A stretch of DNA of 11,892 nt from Candidatus Adiutrix sp. (lineage in GTDB: Bacteria > Desulfobacterota > Desulfarculia > Adiutricales > Adiutricaceae): NCBI GenBank assembly GCA_031285975.1, contig JAITVE010000319.1, forward strand, positions 1 through 11,892, read 5' to 3'. This document shows positions 1 through 6,927 of the stretch, in pieces. Below the pieces are notes generated by a model. That model ran no database searches. It worked only from the letters and a program-made list of their open reading frames with translations, and was not told the DNA's origin. Both the position numbers and the translations under genes were made by a program. The first letter of the stretch is position 1. Each line of letters begins with the position of its first letter.

Positions 1-584
1 CCAACGTTATGGAGACCGTGGCGGCGGCCCGGCTGTGGTCTGAGGTGAGCGATATCCCCCAGCACATCGGGGTGACTGAGGCCGGGGACGCGGAAAGCGG
101 CGCGGTGAAATCGGCCGTCGGCTTGGGGCTCATGCTCGCCAAGGGTTTGGGCGACACCCTGCGCGTGTCCCTCACCGCCCCGCCGGAAGAGGAAGTGCGG
201 GTGGCCTGGGAAATTCTGCGGGCCGTGGGCCTGCGGGCGCGGGGCGCGGAGATCATTTCCTGCCCCACCTGCGGCCGCTGCGAGGGGCCGTTGATGACCC
301 TGTCCGCCGAAGTCAAAGCCCGGCTGGCCGACGTCACCGAGCCCATCAAGGTGGCGGTGATGGGCTGCGTGGTCAACGGGCCGGGGGAGGCCCGCGAGGC
401 CGACGCGGGCCTGGCCCTGGGGCGCGGCCACGGGGTGGTTTTCGCCCGCGGGGTGCAGCTTTTTCAGGCCCCCTATGAAAATTTGGCGGCGGCTTTGGAA
501 GCCGAAGTGCGGGCCATTTTGGCCCGGCGGGCCGGGGTGGGCGGGGAGCCCGTTGAGACGCCGCCTATTCATTACAACAGTTAG
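1..584 (+). CDS. ispG: 4-hydroxy-3-methylbut-2-enyl diphosphate synthase (IspG/GcpE), C-terminal part, 5' end off the window
   Basis: IspG makes HMBPP from methylerythritol cyclodiphosphate in the penultimate step of the MEP isoprenoid pathway, using a [4Fe-4S] cluster in the cytoplasm. The reading frame is open to the left edge (first whole codon at 3), so the ATG at 9 is internal. About 193 codons are visible, roughly the C-terminal half of a family usually near 360-400 residues. Visible hallmarks are ITEAG-like VTEAGDAESGAVKSA, then GDTLRVSLTAPPEEEV, then CPTCGRCEG (the CPxC pair supplies two cluster cysteines), then GCVVNGPGEA, which carries the third cysteine and, seven residues later, the glutamate that completes the cluster ligands in known IspG. 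The tail after the last conserved block (ARRAGVGGEPVETPPIHYNS) looks lineage-specific. The stop is TAG at 582-584, and proS follows after 54 bases on the same strand, suggesting co-transcription. Confidence 0.96.
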   Translation, partial: NVMETVAAARLWSEVSDIPQHIGVTEAGDAESGAVKSAVGLGLMLAKGLGDTLRVSLTAPPEEEVRVAWEILRAVGLRARGAEIISCPTCGRCEGPLMTLSAEVKARLADVTEPIKVAVMGCVVNGPGEAREADAGLALGRGHGVVFARGVQLFQAPYENLAAALEAEVRAILARRAGVGGEPVETPPIHYNS

Positions 585-622
585 CGGAACCCTGCCGAAA
601 GGCGCGGCCGCATCACCATAAC

Positions 623-641
623 AAAGGTAGAGCGAAGTATG
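623..641 (+). promoter_or_regulatory. Ribosome binding site setting the proS start
   Basis: AAAGG at 623-627 lies 11 bases before the ATG at 639, a usable though slightly long spacing. The other in-frame candidates are an ATG at 651 and a TTG at 684. The TTG would give the usual ProRS N-terminus but has no purine-rich site ahead of it. This favours 639 without proving it. Confidence 0.45.
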
Positions 642-2399
642 GCGACGGAGATGCGATTTGATTTTCACGGCCAGCCCCTGGGTTTGCGCCTGTCACGGGG
701 CTTTGTCCCCACCCTTAAGGAAGACCCGGCGGACGCGGAGGTGGTGAGCCACAAGCTGCTGATCCGGGCGGGCTTCATCCGCAAGCTGGCGGCGGGCATT
801 TACAGTATGCTGCCCTTCGGCCTCCGTTCCATGCGGAAGATGGAGCGCATTGTGCGGCTGGAAATGCACCGGGCCGGGGCCATCGAACTCCTGCTCCCGG
901 CGGTGCAGCCCGGCGAACTGTGGAAGGAGAGCGGCCGCTGGGATTTTTATGGCAAGGAACTTCTGCGCTTCAAAGACCGCCACGACCGCGACTACATCAT
1001 CGGGCCCACCCACGAGGAAGTCATCACCGACCTGGCCCGCCGCGAAATCCGCTCCTGGCGCGACCTGCCGGTGAACCTGTTCCAGATTCAAACCAAATTC
1101 CGCGATGAAATCCGCCCCCGCTTCGGCCTGATGCGCGGCCGCGAATTCGTCATGAAAGACGGCTACAGCTTTGACGCGGACGAAGACGGGGCCGACAAGA
1201 GCTACCGGGCCATGTATGAGGCTTACGCCAAAATTTTTCAGAACTGCGCCCTGAAATTCGCCACCGTGGAGGCCGACAGCGGGGCCATTGGCGGCAGCTA
1301 TTCCCACGAATTCATGGTGCTGGCCGAAACCGGCGAGGACGGCCTGGTTTTCTGCGACTGCGGCTATGCCGCCAACCAGGAAAAGGCCGAGTTGAAAGAC
1401 TACCCCACCCTGCCGCCGGAGGACGCGTCCCTGGCCCTGGAAAAAGTCCCCACCCCCAACCGCCGCCACGTGCCGGAACTGGCCGAGTTCCTCAAAGTGC
1501 CCGAAGGCCGCATCATCAAGGCCATGCTCTTTGAAAGCGGCGAGGGCCCGGTGATGGTGCTGATTCCCGGCGACCGGGAAATCAACCCCGTGAAACTCAA
1601 AAACGCTTTGGGCGGCACGGAGCCCCGGCTTCTCACCCCCGAAGAGGCGGAAAAGCTCACCGGCGCGCCCATGGGTTTTGTGGGCCCCATGAATACCAAC
1701 ATTCCAGTGGTGGCCGACCACGGGGTGAAGCGCATGGGCGGCGGCGTTATCGGCGCGGGAGAGCTTGACCAGCATTACCTCCACGCCCGCCTTGACCGCG
1801 ATTTCACCGTGGGCCGCTGGTTCGACCTGGCCCAGGCCGGGGACGGCGACCCCTGCCCCCGCTGCGGCAAAGCCCTGTCCACCAAGCGCGGCATTGAGGT
1901 GGGCCACGTGTTTAAACTGGGCGTGAAATATTCCACGGCCATGAACGCCGTGTATGCCGGGGCCGACGGGCAGGAGCGCCCGCTCATCATGGGCTGCTAC
2001 GGCATCGGCGTGGGCCGCACCGTAGCCGCCGCCATCGAGCAAAACCACGACCGCGACGGCATCATCTGGCCCATGCCCCTGGCCCCCTACGAGGTGGCCC
2101 TCCTGCCGCTTCAGGTGCAGAACGCCGAAGTGGCCGCCGCTTCGGAAAAACTGTTTCAGGACTTGATGGATTTGGGCGTGGAAACCGTGCTCGACGACCG
2201 CGACGAGCGGCCGGGCATGAAATTCAAGGACGCCGACCTCATCGGCTACCCCCTGCGGCTGACCATTTCCGAAAAATCCCTGGCCGCCGGTCAAGTGGAA
2301 CTGAAACGCCGCGACACCCGCGAAGTGACCATGCTGAACCTGGCCGACGCGGCCGCTACCCTCCGCCGCCTGCGCGACGAAGGGTTAGGCGCGAAGTAA
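639..2399 (+). CDS. proS: Prolyl-tRNA synthetase, bacterial type with editing insertion
   Basis: Cytoplasmic class II aminoacyl-tRNA synthetase that charges tRNA-Pro. The protein has 586 residues, close to the usual 565-580 plus a short N-terminal extension. The classic start region (RLSRGFVPTLKEDPADAEVV) begins only at residue 17. Motif 1 spans about residues 62-90, the proline-binding TxE loop is GPTHEE at 122-127, and motif 2 (KFRDEIRPRFGLMRGREF) is at 153-170. The INS cis-editing domain that clears Ala-tRNA-Pro lies at about 250-400 and includes the RIIKAMLF lysine near 294. Motif 3 (GCYGIGVGR) is at 452-460, and the anticodon-binding domain runs from about 480 to the end. Cysteine pairs C239/C241 and C406/C409 flank the editing domain and could bind zinc; that is inference. 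It lies 54 bases after ispG and 21 bases before the RSH gene, consistent with one operon. Confidence 0.97.
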   Translation: MATEMRFDFHGQPLGLRLSRGFVPTLKEDPADAEVVSHKLLIRAGFIRKLAAGIYSMLPFGLRSMRKMERIVRLEMHRAGAIELLLPAVQPGELWKESGRWDFYGKELLRFKDRHDRDYIIGPTHEEVITDLARREIRSWRDLPVNLFQIQTKFRDEIRPRFGLMRGREFVMKDGYSFDADEDGADKSYRAMYEAYAKIFQNCALKFATVEADSGAIGGSYSHEFMVLAETGEDGLVFCDCGYAANQEKAELKDYPTLPPEDASLALEKVPTPNRRHVPELAEFLKVPEGRIIKAMLFESGEGPVMVLIPGDREINPVKLKNALGGTEPRLLTPEEAEKLTGAPMGFVGPMNTNIPVVADHGVKRMGGGVIGAGELDQHYLHARLDRDFTVGRWFDLAQAGDGDPCPRCGKALSTKRGIEVGHVFKLGVKYSTAMNAVYAGADGQERPLIMGCYGIGVGRTVAAAIEQNHDRDGIIWPMPLAPYEVALLPLQVQNAEVAAASEKLFQDLMDLGVETVLDDRDERPGMKFKDADLIGYPLRLTISEKSLAAGQVELKRRDTREVTMLNLADAAATLRRLRDEGLGAK

Positions 2400-2420
2400 C
2401 GGCAACGGAGATAGGGCAAT

Positions 2421-4622
2421 ATGGCCGGGGAATACATTCCGCTGGAAGACGCGCCGGTTTACGGCGGCCAGTTGGTGCGCATTGAAGAGATTATCGAGTC
2501 CCTCACCAAAAACCATCCCGGCGCGGACGTCACCCTGGTGCAGCGGGCCTATATCTACGCGGCCGGGGCCCACCAGGGCATGACCCGCCGCTCCGGCGAG
2601 CCCTATCTCAACCACCCCCTGGCCGTGGCCGGGATTCTCTGCGACATGAAATTGGACGTGGCCAGCGTGGCCGCCGGGCTCCTCCACGACACCATCGAGG
2701 ACAACCCCGAGGTCACCTATGAGGACGTGGCCAAAAAGTTCGGCAAAGAAGTGGCCGACATTGTGGATGGGGTGACCAAAATCGGCAAGATGAATTTCTC
2801 CTCAGCCACCGAGCGCAAGGCCGAGAACCTGCGCAAGATGATCATGGCCATGATGACCGACCTGCGCGTCATTCTGGTGAAACTGGCCGACCGCCTGAAC
2901 AACATGCGCACTCTGGGCTTCATGCCCGAGCACAAGCAGAGCGCCATCGCCACCGAAACCCTGGATATTTTCGCGCCCCTGGCCTCCCGCCTGGGCATCC
3001 ACAAAATCCAGACCGAGCTGGAAGATTTATCGCTGTTTTATTTGGAACCGGCGGCGTATTCGGAAATCCGCCTCAACCTTTCCGCCGGGCGCAGCGACCG
3101 CCAGCAGTATGTGACGGAAGTCATCGAATACCTCACCCGCCGCGTGCAGGAGTTCAAAATCAAGGCCCGCATTGAGGGGCGGCCCAAGCACATTTACAGC
3201 ATTTGGCACAAAATGCGCGACCAGAATTTGAGCTTCGACCAGCTTTACGACCTCACCGCCTTCCGCATTATTGTTGATTCCATACAGGACTGCTACAGCG
3301 CCCTGGGGGTCATCCACTCGGTGTTCAAGGCCATCCCCGGGCGTTTTAAAGATTACATCAACATGCCTAAAGCCAACGGCTACCAGTCGCTCCACACCGC
3401 TGTCATCGGCCCGCGCAACACCCGCATGGAAGTGCAGATACGCACGGTGGATATGCACAACTACGCGGAAAACGGCGTGGCCGCCCACTGGCGCTATAAA
3501 AACGGCGGCGCGGTGAGCAGCGAGGAAACCCAGCGCATCACCGCCCTGCGCTCCATCCTCAACTGGCAGGAAAACCTGGACAACCCCGACGCCTTCCTCA
3601 CCTCGGTCAAAGACAGCCTGGCCGAGCATGAGAGCATTTACGTTTTCACCCCCGCCGGGGACATCAAGGATTTGCCCGCCGGGGCCTGCCCCGTGGATTT
3701 CGCCTATTCCATCCACACCATGGTGGGGCACAACTGCGTGGGGGCCAAGGTCAACGGGGTCATTGTGCCGCTGCGGCAAAAGCTGCAAAACGGCGACATT
3801 GTGGAGGTTATGACCAGCCGCAACGGCACGCCCTCCCGCGACTGGCTCAACTACGCGGCCAGCCCCCGCGCCAAGGCCCGCATCCGCCAGTGGTTCGCGG
3901 CTGAAGAGCGGGTCAAGGCCGTTGATTTCGGCCACGAAATGCTGGAAAAGGAAATGCGCAAGGCGGGCCTCCCCAAGGCCAAACTGGCCAACCAGGAATT
4001 GTTGAAAAACCTGGGCTACGCCAACCTTGACGAACTGAACGCCGCCGTGGCCTTCGGCAAGCAGTCCATCCGGCAGATCATGCAGATTTTGGCCCCGGAA
4101 AAGTTTAAGCCTGAAACCCCCGCCGAGCCCAGGCACCCGGCGGGGCATGACGCGGGCGCGGCGCCCGACTATGCCCGGCATATTTTGGTGTCCGGCCAGA
4201 GCGACATTTTCACCAAACTGGCCAAGTGCTGCTCCCCCATCCCCGGAGAACCCATCATCGGCTACATCACCCAGGGCCACGGCGTGTCCATCCACTCCGC
4301 CACCTGCGTGTCCCTGGCCGGGCTGGATTCCGACCGCCTCATCAGCGCCAGCTGGAGCGACCAGCAGGAACAGCTTTTCGACGTGCACCTGCAGGTGCGC
4401 ACCGAAAACGGGCCCGGCCTGCTCCTCAGCGTGCTGAACATCATCTCCCCCCTGGCGGAAAATATTCTCGAAGCCCACGCCGCCGAAGATGCGGGCGGCG
4501 ACGGCGTAATGTCTTTCGTCCTGGCCGTGAAAAACCAGTCCCAATTCAACTCGGTGCTGAAAGCCCTCAAAGAAATCCCGGCCGTGAAACGGGCCGAGCG
4601 CATTTTCCCGGAGAAAGCGTGA
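2421..4622 (+). CDS. relA/spoT: Bifunctional (p)ppGpp synthetase / 3'-pyrophosphohydrolase (RelA/SpoT homologue, RSH)
   Basis: Long RSH enzyme that makes and degrades the stringent-response alarmone. The 733-residue length is typical. The N-terminal HD hydrolase domain is intact: H65 in NHP, HDTIED at 89-94 and D157 in KLADRLNNMRTL, so hydrolase activity is expected. The synthetase domain covers about 240-360. It has RFKD at 308-311, the basic RxKD form found in bifunctional Rel/SpoT enzymes rather than the acidic ExDD of synthetase-only RelA, and NGYQSLHTAVIGP at 319-331. A TGS domain sits at about 404-466, a zinc-finger-like segment with C603-C604 and C629 at about 590-635, and a C-terminal ACT domain at about 652-731. 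GGAG at 2407-2410, ten bases before the ATG, supports the start. The stop TGA overlaps the rlmN start. Without the rest of the genome I cannot tell whether it is the only RSH. Confidence 0.96.
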   Translation: MAGEYIPLEDAPVYGGQLVRIEEIIESLTKNHPGADVTLVQRAYIYAAGAHQGMTRRSGEPYLNHPLAVAGILCDMKLDVASVAAGLLHDTIEDNPEVTYEDVAKKFGKEVADIVDGVTKIGKMNFSSATERKAENLRKMIMAMMTDLRVILVKLADRLNNMRTLGFMPEHKQSAIATETLDIFAPLASRLGIHKIQTELEDLSLFYLEPAAYSEIRLNLSAGRSDRQQYVTEVIEYLTRRVQEFKIKARIEGRPKHIYSIWHKMRDQNLSFDQLYDLTAFRIIVDSIQDCYSALGVIHSVFKAIPGRFKDYINMPKANGYQSLHTAVIGPRNTRMEVQIRTVDMHNYAENGVAAHWRYKNGGAVSSEETQRITALRSILNWQENLDNPDAFLTSVKDSLAEHESIYVFTPAGDIKDLPAGACPVDFAYSIHTMVGHNCVGAKVNGVIVPLRQKLQNGDIVEVMTSRNGTPSRDWLNYAASPRAKARIRQWFAAEERVKAVDFGHEMLEKEMRKAGLPKAKLANQELLKNLGYANLDELNAAVAFGKQSIRQIMQILAPEKFKPETPAEPRHPAGHDAGAAPDYARHILVSGQSDIFTKLAKCCSPIPGEPIIGYITQGHGVSIHSATCVSLAGLDSDRLISASWSDQQEQLFDVHLQVRTENGPGLLLSVLNIISPLAENILEAHAAEDAGGDGVMSFVLAVKNQSQFNSVLKALKEIPAVKRAERIFPEKA
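4610..4622 (+). promoter_or_regulatory. Overlapping stop/start junction between the RSH gene and rlmN, with ribosome binding site
   Basis: GGAG at 4610-4613 is followed five bases later by GTG at 4619-4621. That GTG overlaps the RSH stop TGA (4620-4622) as GTGA. The site fixes the rlmN start as a GTG and suggests translational coupling between the two genes. Confidence 0.75.
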
Positions 4623-5671
4623 CTGCGGCCCTCCCCAACCTCTTGGATTTATCGCTTGACGAATTGACGGCCCTCTGCGTCTCCATCGGCGAAAAGCCTT
4701 ACCGGGGCAAGCAAGTGGCCGCCTGGCTCTACCGGCGCGGCGCGGAGGATTTTGGCCAGATGACCGACATCGCCGCCGCCGCCCGGCAAAAACTGGCCGC
4801 CAGCGCCGCAATCCGCCCCCTGAAAATTTTGGAAGTGGCCGAAGATGAGGAAGCCCGCAAAATTCTGTGGGAACTGGACGATGGCCGCACTGTGGAAAGC
4901 GTGCTCATCAACGAGCGCGACCACTTCACCCTCTGCGTTTCCTCCCAGGTGGGCTGCGCCCTGGGCTGCCGCTTTTGCCGCACCGGCACTATGGGCTTTA
5001 TCCGCAATTTATCACAAGGCGAGATTTTGGGCCAAATTCTCGGGGCGAGAAAGCTCATCGGCCCTGAGCAGCGCATCAGCAATTTAGTGTTCATGGGCAT
5101 GGGCGAGCCGCTGCTGAACCGCGAAAACGTGATGCGCAGCCTCAAGATCATCACCGATTCCGACCTCCTGGCCATGGCCGGGAAGCGGCTGTCGCTTTCC
5201 ACCGTGGGCATCGTCCCCGAACTGCCCCTTTTGGCCCAGGGTTCGGATATCGGCCTCACCGTGTCCCTCTCCGCGCCGGACGACGCCCTGCGCGACGACA
5301 TCATGCCCGTTAATAAAAAATATCCCCTGGCCGCGCTGAAAAAAGCCCTGGCCGCCTGGCCCCTGGCCCGCGGCCGCCGCGTCACCATTGCCTACGTGCT
5401 GCTCAAAGGCGTGAACGACCGGCCCGAGCAGGCCCTGGCCCTGAGCCGCTTTCTCACCGGCCTGAAAGTGAAAATTAACCTCATCCCCTTCAACCCCTGG
5501 CCCGGCGCGCCCTTCGAGGCCCCGAGCGTGAAGGCGGTGGAGGCTTTTAGGGACACGTTGATTACTAAGCGCTACACGGTTATCGTCCGCTGGTCGAAAG
5601 GCCGCAAAGTCTCGGCTGCCTGCGGCCAGCTGAGCGGCGTGCGAATTTTGAAAGACGAAGGAAGCGTATGA
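4619..5671 (+). CDS. rlmN: Dual-specificity 23S rRNA (A2503-C2) / tRNA (A37-C2) methyltransferase, radical SAM
   Basis: RlmN methylates C2 of A2503 in 23S rRNA and of A37 in certain tRNAs by a radical-SAM mechanism with a methyl-cysteine intermediate. The GTG start gives 350 residues, normal for the family; the open frame further left lies inside the RSH gene and is not part of the protein. The radical-SAM CxxxCxxC motif is C113-C117-C120 (GCALGCRFC). C106 in TLCVSSQ, seven residues before it, and C335 in AACGQLSG match the two catalytic cysteines of E. coli RlmN (C118 and C355). FMGMGEPL at 158-165 is the SAM-binding GGEP-like motif, and NLIPFNPWPG at 287-296 is a further family signature. 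The start overlaps the RSH stop and the stop overlaps the next start, so it sits mid-operon. Confidence 0.97.
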   Translation: MTAALPNLLDLSLDELTALCVSIGEKPYRGKQVAAWLYRRGAEDFGQMTDIAAAARQKLAASAAIRPLKILEVAEDEEARKILWELDDGRTVESVLINERDHFTLCVSSQVGCALGCRFCRTGTMGFIRNLSQGEILGQILGARKLIGPEQRISNLVFMGMGEPLLNRENVMRSLKIITDSDLLAMAGKRLSLSTVGIVPELPLLAQGSDIGLTVSLSAPDDALRDDIMPVNKKYPLAALKKALAAWPLARGRRVTIAYVLLKGVNDRPEQALALSRFLTGLKVKINLIPFNPWPGAPFEAPSVKAVEAFRDTLITKRYTVIVRWSKGRKVSAACGQLSGVRILKDEGSV

Positions 5672-6357
5672 AAACCATCGGCATTATCGGCGGCATGAGC
5701 TGGGAGAGCACGGCGGAATATTACCGCCTCATGAACACGGCGGTGAAAGAACGGCTGGGCGGGCTGCACTCGGCCCGCTGCCTCATCCACAGCGTGGAGT
5801 TCGCGCAGCTGGAGGCCTGGATGGCCAGCGGCGAGTGGGACAACATCGCCGCCGTGCTCTGCGCCGCCGCCCAGGGGCTGGAAGCCGCCGGGGCGGATTT
5901 CATCCTCATCGCCACCAACACCATGCACAAATTGGCCGACAAAGTGGCGGCGGCCACCCGCCTGCCCCTGTTGCACATCGCCGAAACCACGGCTGAGGCG
6001 CTACTCGCCGCCGGAATAAAAACCGCCGCCCTCCTGGGCACCAAGGCCACGATGGAGATGGATTTTTACACCAAAATCCTCGAAGCCCGGGGCCTGACCG
6101 TGCTGATCCCCGAAGCCGTTGACCGCGACTGCCTGCACCGCATAATTTTTGAGGAACTCTGCCAGGGCGTTATCAGCGAAGACTCCCGCCGCGTGGGCCT
6201 GGAAATCATGAACCGCCTCCGCGGACGGGGCGCGGAAGCCCATATTCTGGGCTGCACGGAACTGGGCCTTCTCTTCCGCCCCCAGGACACTCCCGTCCCC
6301 CTCTTCGACACCGCCCGCCTCCACGCCCTGGCCGCCGTGAACCGCGCCTTGGAGTAG
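5668..6357 (+). CDS. Aspartate/glutamate racemase-family amino acid racemase, YgeA/RacX-like
   Basis: Predicted cofactor-independent amino-acid racemase of 229 residues, the normal family length. The sequence follows E. coli YgeA closely from the start (MKTIGIIGGMSWESTAEYYR) through RLGGLHSA, LLGTKATMEMDFY, IIFEELCQG and GCTELGLL. Family members use two thiols. Here the first position is threonine (T83 in ATNTMHK) and only the second cysteine is kept (C196 in GCTE), as in YgeA, which is reported as a broad-specificity racemase. Substrate cannot be read from sequence; aspartate or glutamate is possible but not favoured by the Thr/Cys pair. AAGGAAG at 5658-5664 precedes the ATG, and the start overlaps the rlmN stop by four bases (ATGA), implying translational coupling. 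It is the last gene before a hairpin and an abrupt drop in G+C. Possible roles are supply of D-amino acids for cell-wall editing or their catabolism; this is inference. Confidence 0.88.
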   Translation: MKTIGIIGGMSWESTAEYYRLMNTAVKERLGGLHSARCLIHSVEFAQLEAWMASGEWDNIAAVLCAAAQGLEAAGADFILIATNTMHKLADKVAAATRLPLLHIAETTAEALLAAGIKTAALLGTKATMEMDFYTKILEARGLTVLIPEAVDRDCLHRIIFEELCQGVISEDSRRVGLEIMNRLRGRGAEAHILGCTELGLLFRPQDTPVPLFDTARLHALAAVNRALE

Positions 6358-6373
6358 GGGCTGTTTCAGCCCC
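6357..6373 (+). terminator. Hairpin at the end of the five-gene cluster, possible terminator
   Basis: GGGGCTG (6357-6363), loop TTT, then CAGCCCC (6367-6373): a perfect 7-bp G+C-rich stem beginning on the last base of the racemase stop codon. The following bases (TGAATAC) are not a T-run, so a classical intrinsic terminator is not shown. It may instead stabilise the 3' end or act with Rho. Confidence 0.4.
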
Positions 6374-6394
6374 TGAATACTCAAGCGAGGTAGA

Positions 6395-6850
6395 ATGCTG
6401 ACCGATAATTATGATAAACAATTGCTATATCGTCGCGGCAATTGCAAACAGAAGCGGGGCAGGTATCTGAAAAAGATACACGACCTTTGCAACCTTACGG
6501 AAAACATTGATTTTATTGACCTGAGAGAATCTGACGCGATTCTGCACAACGCCAAAATACCTGTTTGGGACGAGGCCACTCTCACAAAAAGCCTGACGGC
6601 GGAACGTGTTGGTGAAATTTTACGATTTGTTAAAGAGAAGTATCATCATAGTTTTTACGTGTTTATAGACCACGATTGGGAATTTTGTGGGACTTTTTTG
6701 TTGCCCTCGTTTGAGTTTGTAAACGACAACTTCGATTTCAGAATCCCCAATACCATCACTGATGATATTGTCTTTGTCTCCTTTAATCTGGGTGCTCATA
6801 TTCATCTGGAATATGAAGAAAACAATGTGAACCTTTATGAATATAGCTGA
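6395..6850 (+). CDS. Hypothetical protein of unknown function, 151 residues, A+T-rich
   Basis: I do not recognise this protein. The gene starts at ATG 6395 with GAGG at 6387-6390, four bases upstream (rather close), and ends at TGA 6848-6850. The first 30 residues are basic (nine Lys/Arg). The C-terminal part from about residue 86 is strongly acidic (about twelve Asp/Glu against one Arg) and rich in Phe, Tyr, Ile and Val, for example FYVFIDHDWEFCGTFLL at 87-103, as expected of a small beta-rich soluble domain. There is no signal peptide, membrane segment or metal motif beyond scattered cysteines (C17, C32, C98). Codon use and about 40% G+C differ sharply from all neighbours, pointing to recent gain. 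Small, acidic, A+T-rich orphans of this kind are often immunity or antitoxin proteins, but no toxin gene is adjacent, so that is only a guess. The ORF is intact and probably real. Confidence 0.65.
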   Translation: MLTDNYDKQLLYRRGNCKQKRGRYLKKIHDLCNLTENIDFIDLRESDAILHNAKIPVWDEATLTKSLTAERVGEILRFVKEKYHHSFYVFIDHDWEFCGTFLLPSFEFVNDNFDFRIPNTITDDIVFVSFNLGAHIHLEYEENNVNLYEYS

Positions 6851-6878
6851 TCTTACGCTCTTTCCTTTTTCCAAATGA

Positions 6879-6907
6879 TTGCGAAGAGCTAGGTTCTATG
6901 GTAAACT
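6879..6907 (+). promoter_or_regulatory. Candidate sigma70-type promoter for the LOG-family gene
   Basis: TTGCGA (6879-6884), 17-base spacer, TAAACT (6902-6907): four of six matches in each box at ideal spacing. Transcription would begin near 6914, just ahead of the ribosome binding site at 6928. It overlaps the alternative ATG at 6898, which would then not be transcribed as a start. Boxes of this quality occur by chance in A+T-rich DNA. Confidence 0.35.
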
Positions 6908-6927
6908 TGGCGGGTGTGAAATTATGC

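Larger units (their letters stand above)
6395..6925. other. Low-G+C segment within G+C-rich chromosome
   Basis: A hand count over 6421-6840 gives 170 G+C of 420 bases (about 40%). A sample line just upstream (6181-6240) is about 73%, and the coding regions around are broadly 60-70%. The segment holds one orphan gene and the A+T-rich spacer leading to the LOG-family gene. I found no integrase, insertion-sequence end, tRNA or convincing flanking repeat. The composition suggests horizontal acquisition, but the boundaries are approximate. Confidence 0.7.

Noticed and set aside
693..2294. 533-codon minus-strand open frame opposite proS
   Set aside because: Antisense shadow of a G+C-rich gene. The translation is a Gly/Ala/His/Gln-rich string with no domain, and proS is fully conserved on the other strand.
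4226..4618. Possible N-terminal extension or fusion of rlmN
   Set aside because: This upstream stretch is an Arg/Pro/His-rich off-frame reading of the RSH gene. The GTG at 4619 with its GGAG site gives a normal RlmN.
3027..4811. 594-codon minus-strand open frame opposite the RSH gene
   Set aside because: Same cause: low-complexity translation spanning the RSH/rlmN junction, with no recognisable motifs.
6349..6379. Promoter directly ahead of the orphan gene
   Set aside because: TTGGAG is present, but no acceptable -10 box sits at 16-18 bases, and the hairpin occupies the spacer.
6620..6874. 84-codon minus-strand open frame within the A+T-rich segment
   Set aside because: It lies opposite the plus-strand orphan, which has a better start site and composition. 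I see no recognisable content or convincing ribosome binding site for it.
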